In this document: in pieces, positions 54,332 through 63,798 of the stretch | Layout of the letters: each line of letters starts with the position of its first letter | How positions within the stretch are numbered: position 1 is the stretch's first letter | Origin: Roseitalea porphyridii | GTDB taxonomy: Bacteria > Pseudomonadota > Alphaproteobacteria > Rhizobiales > Rhizobiaceae | DNA: 64,000 bases | Direction of reading: 5' to 3' | NCBI RefSeq assembly: GCF_004331955.1 | Contig: NZ_CP036532.1 | Coordinates: 2,914,001 to 2,978,000 of the forward strand | Program-made: the position numbers and the translations under genes | The notes under the pieces: generated by a model | What the model was told of the DNA's origin: nothing | Database searches by the model: none | The model's input: only the letters and a program-made list of their open reading frames with translations

Positions 54332-55024
54332 TCACGACGCCGCCTCGGCGTATGCCCGCGCCGAAGCCGTCTTGCGTCCGACGATCGCCGGCGCTTCGTG
54401 GATCAGGTCGTCGTTGGTCAGCGCATCGACCATGAACAACGCAAAATCTGTGCGTTTGGTCAGATTGCTGGCAAGGACCGGGTCCCCGACATGGCGAGAC
54501 CAGACCGGCAGGCCGTCGCTTTCTCCTTCTTCCATGTCGGACCCTCGGACCACCGTCCAGAACGTGTCCGAAGCGAAGACGCGGCGGCATGCCTCGACCT
54601 GGTCGCCGATGTCGGCAAAGCGAAGCGGCCGCGCGAAGAACCCGAAGAACGCAACGAAAGCGCGGGCACGCCACGGATAGACATCCTTGCCGTCCATGCT
54701 GATGTGCCAGCCGCACGAGAAGACCAGCCGCGCACCGGCCTCGGCACTGTCGAGCACCGCCTGAGCCGTTCCGGTCGCATAATTGTCGACGCCCCAGGGA
54801 ACCAGAACCACGAGGACGCCCTGACAGCCCTTCACCGCCTCAGCCACGACGTCACGATCGTCGGTCCGACCCGGAAAGATGGTGATGCGGTCGCCGAAGC
54901 GGTCGAGCTTTGCCGTGCTTTCGGGACGACAGACGCCGACGACCTCATAGCCGCGGGCAAGCGCGTGCTCGACCATGTACTGGCCGAGCTTTCCCGATAT
55001 TCCGATGATGCAGATCCGTCGCAT
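54332..55024 (-). CDS. NAD(P)-binding oxidoreductase-like protein (NmrA/SDR-atypical)
   Basis: 230 residues. Nucleotide-binding start ICIIGISGKLGQYMVEHALA RGYEVVGVCR, followed by GCQGVLVVLVPWGVDNYA and FSCGWHISMDGKD. It lacks the standard catalytic YxxxK, as in NmrA-type sensors or reductases. Convergent with the TetR gene. Substrate unknown. Confidence 0.78.
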   Translation of the reverse strand: MRRICIIGISGKLGQYMVEHALARGYEVVGVCRPESTAKLDRFGDRITIFPGRTDDRDVVAEAVKGCQGVLVVLVPWGVDNYATGTAQAVLDSAEAGARLVFSCGWHISMDGKDVYPWRARAFVAFFGFFARPLRFADIGDQVEACRRVFASDTFWTVVRGSDMEEGESDGLPVWSRHVGDPVLASNLTKRTDFALFMVDALTNDDLIHEAPAIVGRKTASARAYAEAAS

Positions 55025-55175
55025 TGCCGGGCCCGTTTTGCCGCGGCGTACCGTGCCTTGCGGCACTATAGCGGTGTTTCGCGCCGGCGAAAGCAGGCCA
55101 GTGCGGCCAAGAGGCAGCAACCTGCGACCGGTTCGAGGCGGCGACGGGAAAGCGTTCGATTAGGCAAGGCCTTGT

Positions 55176-56423
55176 CTAATCCATCAGTGTCCAGATCAGC
55201 CGGTCGTGCAGCGGCTGGTCCAGCCGTTCGCCGCCATAGCCCTGCACCAGCCCGAACGCGCCGCCGAACGACCACACCGACCAGCCGAACCCGTGCGCCT
55301 CGGCCTTGCCGATCATCGCGCGCATATAGTTCAGCCGGTATTGCGCCGGCACGTCGAGATCGGTGCCCCACTCGCGCCCGATCATCCCGAACTCGCCGAG
55401 CAATATGTCCTGGCGCGCGATGTCGTGCGCGTCGGCCCATGCCGAAACGGTGGCGAAAGGCGGCGCCAGCGCGGCCATCGGATCGCCGGTCGCGCGCAGG
55501 TCCCGCGCATGATCGCGCAGGAAGCCCAGCGCCCTGCGCTCGGCCCGGCCCGCCAGCGCGGCGCGGATGCGCCCTTCATTGCCGGCGACGATCCGGTCCC
55601 ATCCGTCGGCATCGACCGCATCGGGCGGCCACGGGATGTCGCGCAGATGGGCGACGATGTCGCCGGCCCATGTCGCGCCCTGATGGGTCACCATGAAGGG
55701 CTCGTAGGAATGGAAGGTCCAGATCACATTGTCGTCGCCGATCGTGTCCGGATCGAGCGCGGCGAGCCCGTCGGCCGAGCCCCAGCAGGCGCCGGTCAGA
55801 ACCAGCGTGATGTCGCCATTGGCCGCGCGCGCCGCCCCGTGCAGCGTTTCGAGCATGCGCGCCCATTGGTCGCGCGCGCCCCGGTCGTAGCAGTCGAGCG
55901 TCGGCTCGTTGATCACTTCGAGCGCGACCGTTCCGGCCGGCCAGCGTTCGAGATGTCCGGCGACCTGCGCGACGGTGTCCGCATAGCGCGCGAACAAGGC
56001 CTCGCTCGCCATGATCTGGTCGGTGCCGGCATAGGCGTCGCCCGACCCGCGCGGGATCGTGTGCATGTCGACGATCACGTTCAGCCCGCTGTCCACGATC
56101 ATCGCGATCGCCGCGTCGATCCCCGCCATGATCGCCGCCAGTCGTTCTGGATCGGCGTCATGCAGCAGGAAGGCCGGTTCGACCGGCATGCGCACCGTGT
56201 CGAACCCGGCCGCCTTCAGTTCGGCGAAATCGTCCGGCGAAACATGCCGTCGCCACTCGGGAAAGGCCGCGATCACGTCGACGTCGTTCCATCGTTCGGC
56301 GCCGGGCCACTCGACCCACAGATCGGTCGAGATCGACCGGCGCACCTCGAAGGTGGCGGCGAAGGCCGGCATGGTGGAAACGGTCAGAAGCGCGATCAGC
56401 GCCGCGCGCAGGCTTGCAATCAT
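55176..56423 (-). CDS. Secreted glycoside hydrolase, GH5-like (cellulase family)
   Basis: 415 residues from the ATG at 56423. Signal peptide LRAALIALLTVSTMPAFA, then a TIM-barrel with AAGFDTVRMPVEPAFL, VIVDMHTIPRG, acid/base Glu in VALEVINEPTLD and nucleophile Glu in DILLGEFGMIG. GH5 enzymes act on beta-glucans and related glycans; whether it degrades external polysaccharide or trims a cell-envelope glycan is not clear. Located between ruvB and ybgC with an NAD-binding protein and a TetR/MAPEG pair. Confidence 0.85.
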   Translation of the reverse strand: MIASLRAALIALLTVSTMPAFAATFEVRRSISTDLWVEWPGAERWNDVDVIAAFPEWRRHVSPDDFAELKAAGFDTVRMPVEPAFLLHDADPERLAAIMAGIDAAIAMIVDSGLNVIVDMHTIPRGSGDAYAGTDQIMASEALFARYADTVAQVAGHLERWPAGTVALEVINEPTLDCYDRGARDQWARMLETLHGAARAANGDITLVLTGACWGSADGLAALDPDTIGDDNVIWTFHSYEPFMVTHQGATWAGDIVAHLRDIPWPPDAVDADGWDRIVAGNEGRIRAALAGRAERRALGFLRDHARDLRATGDPMAALAPPFATVSAWADAHDIARQDILLGEFGMIGREWGTDLDVPAQYRLNYMRAMIGKAEAHGFGWSVWSFGGAFGLVQGYGGERLDQPLHDRLIWTLMD

Positions 56424-56477
56424 GGCGGCGATTTTCCAATGAGGCGGCCCGTCTGATACCACGGAGCCCGCCCGCCG

Positions 56478-56975
56478 ATGAGCGAAATCCCCGACGATGG
56501 TAAACCCGGCGCGCCGCGTCTCGTCGCGCTCGACGGCGTGCTCGAGGCCGGCGTCCACCGCTTCTCGGCCCGCGTCTACTATGCCGACACCGACTTCTCC
56601 GGCGCGGTCTATCACGCCCGCTATCTGGAATGGCTCGAACGGGGCCGGTCGGACTATCTGCGTTGCCTGGGCGTCCGGCACACCGATCTCGCCGCCGGCG
56701 CAACGCCCTTGTTCTGGGTCGTCCGGCACATGCAGATAGACTTCCGCGCCGCCGCCCGTATCGACGACATCATCACTGTCGAGACCCGCCTTGCCGAACT
56801 GCACAAGGCGCGCATCGTCATGACCCAGACCATCCTGCGTGGCGACCGGGCGCTGATCGGCGCGCGGGTGATGGCCGCGCTGATCTCCGATGCCGGCCGG
56901 CCGCAGCGCATGCCCAGGGACTGGGCCGCGCTGTTCAGGGAGCATCTGGCGCGGAGCGCTCTAACCGATCCTTAA
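56478..56975 (+). CDS. ybgC: YbgC-family acyl-CoA thioesterase (tol-pal cluster)
   Basis: 165 residues with an N-terminal extension of about 25 residues before the hot-dog domain. Catalytic Asp in YYADTDFSGAVYHARYLEWL, followed by FFRAA-like RHMQIDFRAAARIDDIITVE. It heads the tolQRAB-pal-ybgF group as in many proteobacteria, but is separated from tolQ by 157 bases. Divergent from the GH5 gene with 54 bases between. Confidence 0.92.
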   Translation: MSEIPDDGKPGAPRLVALDGVLEAGVHRFSARVYYADTDFSGAVYHARYLEWLERGRSDYLRCLGVRHTDLAAGATPLFWVVRHMQIDFRAAARIDDIITVETRLAELHKARIVMTQTILRGDRALIGARVMAALISDAGRPQRMPRDWAALFREHLARSALTDP

Positions 56976-57132
56976 GGATAACAATCGATAAACGCCGCTG
57001 ACGAGGGTGTGCCGCCGGCCGCCATCGTTTGACCGAATTTGTGCCTGAAAGCGCGCAAGGACCGGCGGCGGGCTCGGCACAGGCCCGCCTCGTGCCCCAA
57101 GCGCCGCCGAAGACCCATTCAAGGAAACGACC

Positions 57133-57858
57133 ATGGAAACGCTACCGCTGGCCGCCCCCGCGCACGACATGTCGATCTACGGCCTGTTCATGCAGGCCGG
57201 CTGGATCGTCAAGCTGGTGATGATCGGCCTTCTGGCGGCATCGATCTGGTCCTGGGCGATCATCATCGACAAGACCATGGCCTTCGCGCGGATGCGCCGC
57301 CAGTTCGCCCGCTTCGAGGAGAATTTCTGGTCGGGCCAGTCGCTCGAGGAACTCTACCGGACCCTGTCCGACCGCAACGTCACTGGCATGGGCGCGCTGT
57401 TCGTCGCCGCCATGCGCGAATGGAAGAAGTCATTCGAGCGCGGCGCGCGCTCGCCGATGAGCCTGCAGAGCCGCATCGACCGGGCGATGGACGTCGCCCT
57501 CGGCCGCGAGATGGAGCGTCTGGAAAGCCGGCTGGGCTTTCTCGCCTCGGTCGGCTCGGTCGCCGTCTATGTCGGCCTGTTCGGCACGGTGATCGGCATC
57601 ATGACCTCGTTCCAGGCGATCGCCGGTTCTGAATCGACCAACCTCGCCGTGGTCGCGCCGGGCATCGCCGAGGCGCTGCTCGCCACCGCGATCGGCCTGC
57701 TTGCGGCCATCCCGGCGCTCGTTGCCTACAACAAGCTGATCAACGATGCCGGCAAGCTCGGCGCGCGCATGGAGGCGTTCGCCGACGAGTTCTCCGCCAT
57801 CCTGTCGCGCCAGATCGACGAGCGGATGTCCCAGACGCAGCGCCAGGCCGCCGAATAG
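57133..57858 (+). CDS. tolQ: Tol-Pal system protein TolQ
   Basis: 241 residues, three predicted membrane helices. The motifs LFMQAGWIVKLVMIGLLAAS, VAVYVGLFGTVIGIMTSFQA and VVAPGIAEALLATAIGLLAA match the ExbB/TolQ/MotA family. With TolR it forms the proton-driven motor for TolA. ATG at 57133 behind AAGGAA. Ten bases before tolR. Confidence 0.96.
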   Translation: METLPLAAPAHDMSIYGLFMQAGWIVKLVMIGLLAASIWSWAIIIDKTMAFARMRRQFARFEENFWSGQSLEELYRTLSDRNVTGMGALFVAAMREWKKSFERGARSPMSLQSRIDRAMDVALGREMERLESRLGFLASVGSVAVYVGLFGTVIGIMTSFQAIAGSESTNLAVVAPGIAEALLATAIGLLAAIPALVAYNKLINDAGKLGARMEAFADEFSAILSRQIDERMSQTQRQAAE

Positions 57859-57867
57859 GAGCACACC

Positions 57868-58317
57868 ATGTCCGGCACCTCGTCCGGTTTCGTCTCGCGG
57901 CGCAGGCGCAATCGCCGCCCCGTGACCGCAAGGCCCATTTCCGAGATCAACGTCACGCCGTTTGTCGACGTGATGCTGGTCCTGCTGATCATCTTCATGG
58001 TCGCAGCGCCGTTGCTGACGGTCGGCGTGCCGATCGACCTGCCCGAAAGCCGCGCCCGCCAGCTCAATTCGGACACCCAGCCGATCACCATCTCGATCAA
58101 CGATGCCGGCGAGATCTTCCTGCAGGAAACCGAGATCGCCATCGACGATGTTGTGCCGCGTCTGGAGGCGATCTCCGAGACCGGTTATGACGAGCGCATC
58201 TACATCCGCGCCGACCGCGTCACCGACTACGGCACGGTGATGGCCGTTATGGGCCGCATCAACCAGGCCGGCTACCGCAATCTCGGCCTCGTCACGCTCC
58301 AGGAACAGGACGGCTGA
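57868..58317 (+). CDS. tolR: Tol-Pal system protein TolR
   Basis: 149 residues. One membrane helix (PFVDVMLVLLIIFMVAAPLL) with the proton-path Asp, preceded by a basic cytoplasmic stretch SRRRRNRRPVTARPISEINV, and a C-terminal periplasmic domain ending with GLVTLQEQDG. ExbD/TolR family. Ten bases after tolQ; tolA follows four bases after its stop. Confidence 0.95.
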   Translation: MSGTSSGFVSRRRRNRRPVTARPISEINVTPFVDVMLVLLIIFMVAAPLLTVGVPIDLPESRARQLNSDTQPITISINDAGEIFLQETEIAIDDVVPRLEAISETGYDERIYIRADRVTDYGTVMAVMGRINQAGYRNLGLVTLQEQDG

Positions 58318-58321
58318 TCCG

Positions 58322-59392
58322 ATGCGCGTCGGCCTTGCGACATCGGCCACCCTTCATGTTCTCGTGCTCGGCTGGGGCCTGATCACCCTGTCCGAGCCCG
58401 ACGCGTTCGACGTGGACGATGTCGAGGCGCTGCCGGTCGAACTGGTCAGCCTGGCCGAGATCACCCAGATCCAGGAAGGATCGGAAGACGCGCCTTCGCT
58501 CGATCCGGCCGCCCCCGAGCCGGTCGAAACGCCCGAGCCCGAGCCCGAAGCGGTCAATGTCGGCGACAGTGAACGCGACCAAGCGACGCCCGAGACCGAG
58601 GAACAGCAGCCCGTCGAGGTCGAGGAGGCGCGCCTGCCCGATCCGGTCGACGTGCCGGTGCCGCAGCCCGTCGAGCGCCCCGAACCCGAACCCGTCGCCG
58701 AACCCGAGCCCGAGGCGCCGGCCACCCCGGCCACCGAGGTCGCGCCTGACCCCGAACCGGCCCAGGACGTCACCCCCGATCCGGTCGAGGAGGTGATCGA
58801 GGCGGCCGAGCCCGAACCGACGCCCGAGCCGGAATCGGTGGCCCTGCCCGAAACCATCCCGACACCGACCGCGCGGCCCGAACGCCCGCCCGCGCAGACC
58901 GCCGAGACGCCCAATCGCGAGGACCGGGAGACGCCGCAGACGCAGGCCGCGACCGAAAGCCCGGAGACGCCCGATCCGAGCGAGACGGACGAGGTGGCCA
59001 ACCTTCTGAACCGCGAGCGGGGCTCCGGCGGCGGCGCGGCGCCGTCCGAACAGACCGCCTCGCTGGGCGGCGAACGCTCGACCGGCGGCACCACGCTGAC
59101 CCAGAGCGAGATGGACGCGCTGCGCAGCCAGATCCAGGCCTGCTGGAACCCGCCCGCCGGCGTCATCGACGCGGCCGAACTGCGCGTGTCGGTGCGCTTC
59201 CGGCTGGATCCGTCCGGCCGGGTCGAGGGACAGCCGACCATCACCAACAGCTCCGGCAACCGGCAGGCCGACGAGAGCGCCCGCCGTGCGGTCCTGCGCT
59301 GCGGCATGAACGGCTACAATCTGCCCGCCGACAAGTATGATGCATGGCAGGATGTCGTCGTCAATTTCGACCCCAGCGAGATGTTCCGGTGA
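58322..59392 (+). CDS. tolA: TolA-like cell envelope protein, Pro/Glu-rich middle domain
   Basis: 356 residues. N-terminal membrane helix ([16 protein letters not shown]), a middle of about 230 residues dominated by Glu-Pro repeats ([30 protein letters not shown]) instead of the Ala/Lys/Glu helix of enteric TolA, and a conserved C-terminal domain about residues 250-356 ([30 protein letters not shown]) with a likely disulfide. Pro-rich form is common in alphaproteobacteria. tolB follows by 97 bases. Confidence 0.9.
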   Translation: MRVGLATSATLHVLVLGWGLITLSEPDAFDVDDVEALPVELVSLAEITQIQEGSEDAPSLDPAAPEPVETPEPEPEAVNVGDSERDQATPETEEQQPVEVEEARLPDPVDVPVPQPVERPEPEPVAEPEPEAPATPATEVAPDPEPAQDVTPDPVEEVIEAAEPEPTPEPESVALPETIPTPTARPERPPAQTAETPNREDRETPQTQAATESPETPDPSETDEVANLLNRERGSGGGAAPSEQTASLGGERSTGGTTLTQSEMDALRSQIQACWNPPAGVIDAAELRVSVRFRLDPSGRVEGQPTITNSSGNRQADESARRAVLRCGMNGYNLPADKYDAWQDVVVNFDPSEMFR

Positions 59393-59489
59393 ACCCGTCG
59401 CGCCGTCCGACCATTGTCTCGATGACACATCCCTGCCCCATATCGCCCCTAACGGGACGCCAAATTCTGGTCCAGCCAAAGGATTGACC

Positions 59490-60812
59490 ATGATGACGAC
59501 CATTCGCGCCGGCCGGCTCGCGGCCCTGCTGCTGGCCTTCGCATCGCTTCTTGCCGCGACCGTGCTGCCCGCCCGGGCGCTGGTCGAGATCGACATCAAC
59601 CAGGGCAACATCGAGCCGCTGCCGATCGCCGTCACCGACTTCATTTCCGGCGACGGGATCGGCGCGCAGATCAGCCAGGTGGTTGCCGACAATCTGCGCC
59701 GGTCAGGCCTGTTCGCGCCCGTCGACAAGGGCGCCTTCATCGAGCAGGTCACCAATCCCGACGCGGCGCCGCGCTTCGAGGACTGGCGCGTCATCAACGC
59801 CCAGGCGCTCGTGACCGGCCGGGTCGTCGAGGAAGCCGGCGGCCGGCTGCGCGCCGAGTTCCGGCTGTGGGACACGTTCGCGGCCGAACAGATGGCCGGC
59901 GAACAGTTCTTCACCAACCGCGACAACTGGCGGCGCGTCGCCCACATCATCTCCGACGCCATCTTCGAGCGGCTGACCGGCGAGAAGGGCTATTTCGACA
60001 CGCGCATCGTCTACGTCGCCGAGAGCGGACCGCGCGACAACCGCACCAAGCGGCTGGCGATCATGGACCAGGACGGCTTCAACCAGCGCTACCTGACCCG
60101 GGGCGGCGACATCGTGCTGACGCCGCGCTTTTCGCCCTCGCGCCAGGAGATCACCTACATGGACTTCGCCGGCGGCGAGCCGAAGGTCTATCTTCTGCAG
60201 CTCGAGACCGGACAGCGCGAACTGGTCGGCGACTTCCCCGGCATGACGTTCAGCCCGCGCTTTTCGCCCGACGGCCAGAAGATCGTCATGAGCCTGCAGC
60301 AGCCCGACGGCAACGCCAACATCTACGCGATGGACCTGCGCTCGCGGAACACCACGCGGCTGACCAACTCGGCCTCGATCGACACCTCGCCCTCCTTCTC
60401 GCCGGACGGCTCGCGCATCGTCTTTGAATCCGACCGTGGCGGCCGCCAGCAGCTCTACGTGATGGGCGCGAACGGCGGCCAGGCGCAGCGCATCTCGTTC
60501 GGCAACGGCTCCTACTCGACGCCGGTCTGGTCGCCGCGCGGTGATCTGATCGCCTTCACCAAGCAGTCCGGCGGCCAGTTCTCGATCGGCGTCATGCGTC
60601 CCGATGGTTCGGGCGAGCGCATCCTGACCACCGGGTTCCACAATGAGGGACCGACCTGGGCGCCGAACGGCCGCTATCTGATGTTCTTCCGCCAGGAAGC
60701 GGGCGCGGCCGGCCCGCAGCTCTATTCGATCGACCTGACCGGCCGCAACGAGCAGCGCGTGCCGGTCGAGGGCTTCGCGTCCGACCCCGCCTGGTCGCCG
60801 CTTCTGGAGTGA
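59490..60812 (+). CDS. tolB: Tol-Pal system beta-propeller protein TolB
   Basis: 440 residues. Signal peptide [24 protein letters not shown]-terminal domain ([20 protein letters not shown]), then six-blade propeller with repeated [50 protein letters not shown] and [11 protein letters not shown]. The periplasmic partner of Pal. The first of two ATGs (59490, 59493) taken. Confidence 0.96.
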   Translation: MMTTIRAGRLAALLLAFASLLAATVLPARALVEIDINQGNIEPLPIAVTDFISGDGIGAQISQVVADNLRRSGLFAPVDKGAFIEQVTNPDAAPRFEDWRVINAQALVTGRVVEEAGGRLRAEFRLWDTFAAEQMAGEQFFTNRDNWRRVAHIISDAIFERLTGEKGYFDTRIVYVAESGPRDNRTKRLAIMDQDGFNQRYLTRGGDIVLTPRFSPSRQEITYMDFAGGEPKVYLLQLETGQRELVGDFPGMTFSPRFSPDGQKIVMSLQQPDGNANIYAMDLRSRNTTRLTNSASIDTSPSFSPDGSRIVFESDRGGRQQLYVMGANGGQAQRISFGNGSYSTPVWSPRGDLIAFTKQSGGQFSIGVMRPDGSGERILTTGFHNEGPTWAPNGRYLMFFRQEAGAAGPQLYSIDLTGRNEQRVPVEGFASDPAWSPLLE

Positions 60813-61008
60813 GCAAGACGGCGACGCCGCGTTGTTGCCGCATTTGGGCGGCACCGCGGGGCGTCGCTCCGATCCGCACGGCAGGGGCCGGATTAGGCGT
60901 TCGTTAACCGTTCGGCTCAAACGGCGGTTAACCGAAACGGGGTTACCGAAAAGCTTCGGCGAATGATGGCATTCGACCGATCTGCGTACAATCAAGGGGA
61001 TGTTGGCC

Positions 61009-61512
61009 ATGGGCCCAATTGCAATGCGCCCGGTGCGCGCCGTCTTCATCGTGGCGATCGCCGCTCTGACCATCACAGGCTGCGCCCAGAACCGGTCCAA
61101 CCTGCCGGACAATGCCGGCGATCTGGGTCTGTCCGGCGCCGCGCCCGGCTCGACGCAGGACTTCACCGTCAATGTCGGCGACCGCATCTTCTTTGACACC
61201 GATTCCTCGGTCATCCGCGCCGACGCGCAGACCACGCTTGCCCGCCAGGCGCAGTGGCTGAACCAGTATCCGAACTATCAGATCACGGTCGAGGGCCACG
61301 CCGACGAACGCGGCACGCGCGAGTACAACCTGGCGCTCGGTGCCCGGCGTGCGGCCGCGACCAGGGCGTTCCTGGAATCGCGCGGCGTCAGCGGCGCGCG
61401 CATCCGCACCATCTCCTACGGCAAGGAACGGCCGGTTGCGACCTGCGACGCCGCCTCCTGCTGGAACCAGAACCGCCGCGCGGTCACCGTGCTCACCGGC
61501 ACGGGAAGCTGA
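61009..61512 (+). CDS. pal: Peptidoglycan-associated lipoprotein Pal
   Basis: 167 residues. Lipobox ITGC (Cys about residue 25) and a C-terminal OmpA/Pal domain containing RIFFDTDSSVIRADAQTTLA, NYQITVEGHADERGTREYNL ALGARRAAATRAFL and SYGKERPVATCD. ATG at 61009 chosen because AAGGGG lies nine bases before it, while it would touch an upstream ATG at 61000. Followed by a strong terminator at 61544. Confidence 0.95.
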   Translation: MGPIAMRPVRAVFIVAIAALTITGCAQNRSNLPDNAGDLGLSGAAPGSTQDFTVNVGDRIFFDTDSSVIRADAQTTLARQAQWLNQYPNYQITVEGHADERGTREYNLALGARRAAATRAFLESRGVSGARIRTISYGKERPVATCDAASCWNQNRRAVTVLTGTGS

Positions 61513-61543
61513 CCTGACCCGCGCACCCGGCTTGCGCCAGATG

Positions 61544-61573
61544 CGGCCCCGGAACGCTCCGGGGCCGTTTTTT
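61544..61573 (+). terminator. Intrinsic terminator after pal
   Basis: CGGCCCCGGA / TCCGGGGCCG, ten-pair perfect stem with a four-base loop, followed by six T. It ends the tolQRAB-pal transcript 31 bases past the pal stop; ybgF must have its own promoter or receive read-through. Confidence 0.93.
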
Positions 61574-61681
61574 GTTGACCTGCCGGCCTGCACCACCAAA
61601 ATTTCGTCGCACTGGCGCGCCATGACCTGCGCCGGGAAAAACGGACAGCTTCCAGCCGCAAACCATTCAGGACCAAGCGAT

Positions 61682-62563
61682 TTGACCCATCCCATCCGAT
61701 TCATGCTCACCGTGCCGGGGCTTTGCCTCGTGGCGCTGGCAACGCTCGGCGGAACGGCCGCCGCGCAGATCAACGATCCGCGCATCCTCCAGCTCGAGGA
61801 GCAGGTGCGCCAGCTCACCGGCCGCGTCGAGGAGCTCAACTTCCAGCTTCTGCAGATGCAGGAGCAGATGCGCCGCCAGCAGGAGGACAACGAGTTCCGC
61901 TTCCAGCAGCTCGAGACCCAGCAGCAGGGGGCGGTCCAGCCCGCCCCCGCCGGCGCAACCGACGATGCCGGGACCGCCGCGCCCGCGACCGGGACGGCCG
62001 AACGCGTCGGCCCGCCCGCCGCGTCCGATACGCAGACGACGACCGGCACCCAGCCCCGCGATCTGGGCTCGCTGCGCGTCGACGAGCAGGGCAACGTGCT
62101 GGGCGCGGACATCGACTTCTCCGAACAGGGCATCAACGCGGCGATCAGCAACGATCCGACCAATGCGATCAGCGGCGAGATCGACCCCGAGGCGCTCTAC
62201 CGGATCGGCTACGAGCACGTGCTCGACGGCGACTATGCCGTCGCCGAGCAGGTCTTCGAGCGGTTCGTCAGCCTGTATCCGGACGATCAACTCGCCCCCG
62301 ACGCCCGCTTCTGGCTGGGCGAGAGCGTTCTGGCCCAGGGCCGGTTTGAGGATGCCGCGGAGATCTTCATCGATACGCGCGCGCGTCATCCTCAAGCCGG
62401 CAAGGCGGCCGAGACCATGCTCAAGATCGGCACCATCATGGCCGCGCTCGGCGACCGCAACATCGCCTGCGTGACCTTCGAGGACGCGCTTCGGACCCAT
62501 CCGGAGATGGGCGCGACCGTGCGCCAGAAGATCGAGGCCGAACGCGCCAAGGCGCAATGCTGA
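61682..62563 (+). CDS. ybgF: Cell division coordinator CpoB / YbgF
   Basis: 293 residues. TTG at 61682 gives a full signal peptide (LTHPIRFMLTVPGLCLVALA), with AGGA nine bases upstream; the alternative ATG at 61703 would shorten it. After the signal comes a coiled coil (LQLEEQVRQLTGRVEELNFQ ... QMQEQMRRQQEDNEF) with a Pro/Thr/Ala linker, and a C-terminal TPR domain (YEHVLDGDYAVAEQVFERFV). Binds TolA and PBP1b in E. coli. Overlaps tilS by seven bases. Confidence 0.9.
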   Translation: MTHPIRFMLTVPGLCLVALATLGGTAAAQINDPRILQLEEQVRQLTGRVEELNFQLLQMQEQMRRQQEDNEFRFQQLETQQQGAVQPAPAGATDDAGTAAPATGTAERVGPPAASDTQTTTGTQPRDLGSLRVDEQGNVLGADIDFSEQGINAAISNDPTNAISGEIDPEALYRIGYEHVLDGDYAVAEQVFERFVSLYPDDQLAPDARFWLGESVLAQGRFEDAAEIFIDTRARHPQAGKAAETMLKIGTIMAALGDRNIACVTFEDALRTHPEMGATVRQKIEAERAKAQC

Positions 62564-63702
62564 CGACGGCTCCGGCGCTGGCGGACGAAACCGGCGTCGA
62601 CCGTGCCGTTCACGATGCGCTCGGCCGGATCGCCTTCGCGCCGCGCCGGCCGGTGATCGTGGCCCTTTCCGGCGGCGGCGATTCGACCGCGCTTGTGCAC
62701 ATCACCCATGCCTTCGTGCGGTCCTCGCGCGCCGATGTGCCGCTGATCGCGGCCACCGTCGATCACGGATTGCGGCCCGAAAGCGCAGACGAAGCGCGCG
62801 CCGTCGCCCGAAGCTGCGCCGATTTCGGCGTTCGCCATGTCACCGAGCGATGGGCCGATCGCCCCGCCACCGGCCTGCAGCAGGCCGCCCGCCTTGCGCG
62901 CTACCGCCTTCTGACCGACCTCGCCCGGTGCGAGGGCGCGTCGATCGTCCTGACCGGCCACACCGCCGACGACCAGGCCGAGACCCTCGCGATGCGCAGG
63001 GCCCGTGCCACGGACGGTCCGGGGCTCGCCGGCATCGATGAAGCGACGCTGAGCGAGCGCGCGGTCTGGTTCGCACGGCCGCTGCTGGAAACGCAGCGCA
63101 CCGATCTGCGCGCCTGGCTTTCGGCGCGCAGCATCGGCTGGCTCGACGATCCCTCCAACCGGGACCCTTCCTTCGAGCGCGTCCGCGTCCGCGCCGCGCT
63201 GAAGCCCGCCGACCGCGCCGCGCTGAACGCCGAAGCTTCGCGACGGGCCGAACGGCGTCGCGCCCTCGCCCGGGCCGGCGCGGCCTGCCTTAACGACCGC
63301 CTGGTCTGGCGCATGGATGACGGCGCGCTCACGGTCGACCCGGCCGGCATCGCCGCGCACGGCACCGATGCGCGCATCGCCGCGATGGCCGCCGCGCTCG
63401 CTTGGACGGGCCGGCTCGAACACCAGCCGCCGACCGGCCACGCCGAACGGGCGCTCGCCTTCTGCGCCGAGGCGGAGAGCGGCGCCGCGCTCACCATCGC
63501 CGGCTGCCTGATGCGCAAGAGGGACAGGCTCGTCCGGCTCGTGCCGGAAGCCCGGAACCGCCGTTCAGCGGCGATGCGCGGCTTCGACCGGCTGTTGCCG
63601 GCGGCCGACTGGCCGCTTGCCGCGGCCCTTGCCCGACTGCATGGCGCGGCGCTCTATCCGCCCCCGCCATTCACCAACCTGCAAACAATTGCCGCACATT
63701 AG
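62557..63702 (+). CDS. tilS: tRNA(Ile)-lysidine synthase
   Basis: 381 residues. ATP PP-loop ALSGGGDSTAL and the family segment VDHGLRPESADEARAV...; TGHTADDQAET and WLDDPSNRDPSFERVRVR are typical. It modifies the wobble cytidine of tRNA-Ile(CAU) to lysidine, making the tRNA read AUA. Follows ybgF by overlap and precedes ftsH, a very common order. Confidence 0.95.
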   Translation: MLTTAPALADETGVDRAVHDALGRIAFAPRRPVIVALSGGGDSTALVHITHAFVRSSRADVPLIAATVDHGLRPESADEARAVARSCADFGVRHVTERWADRPATGLQQAARLARYRLLTDLARCEGASIVLTGHTADDQAETLAMRRARATDGPGLAGIDEATLSERAVWFARPLLETQRTDLRAWLSARSIGWLDDPSNRDPSFERVRVRAALKPADRAALNAEASRRAERRRALARAGAACLNDRLVWRMDDGALTVDPAGIAAHGTDARIAAMAAALAWTGRLEHQPPTGHAERALAFCAEAESGAALTIAGCLMRKRDRLVRLVPEARNRRSAAMRGFDRLLPAADWPLAAALARLHGAALYPPPPFTNLQTIAAH

Positions 63703-63722
63703 TCGCAGCCTGCCCGCTGCGA

Positions 63723-63751
63723 CTTGGCAAGACGGACATCGAAACCTATCT
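63723..63751 (+). promoter_or_regulatory. Sigma-32-type promoter of ftsH
   Basis: CTTG at 63723-63726, 18 bases, CCTATCT at 63745-63751, matching the alphaproteobacterial RpoH consensus (CTTG, 17-18 bases, CyTATnT). It lies 48-76 bases upstream of ftsH. A nine-base-pair hairpin at 63701-63724 just after tilS overlaps its -35 element. Confidence 0.7.
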
Positions 63752-63798
63752 TGCCGACAGGTCAAGACACGCGCCGCGCGCGCCGCAGGGATGCATAC

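Noticed and set aside
56957-56985. CTAA-N7-TTAAG near tolQ as a CtrA box
   Set aside because: It has mismatches in both half sites and no other support, so I did not annotate it.
60900-60950. GTTAACC half sites upstream of pal as a possible CtrA box
   Set aside because: The TTAA pairs are not separated by seven bases, so only half-sites are present.
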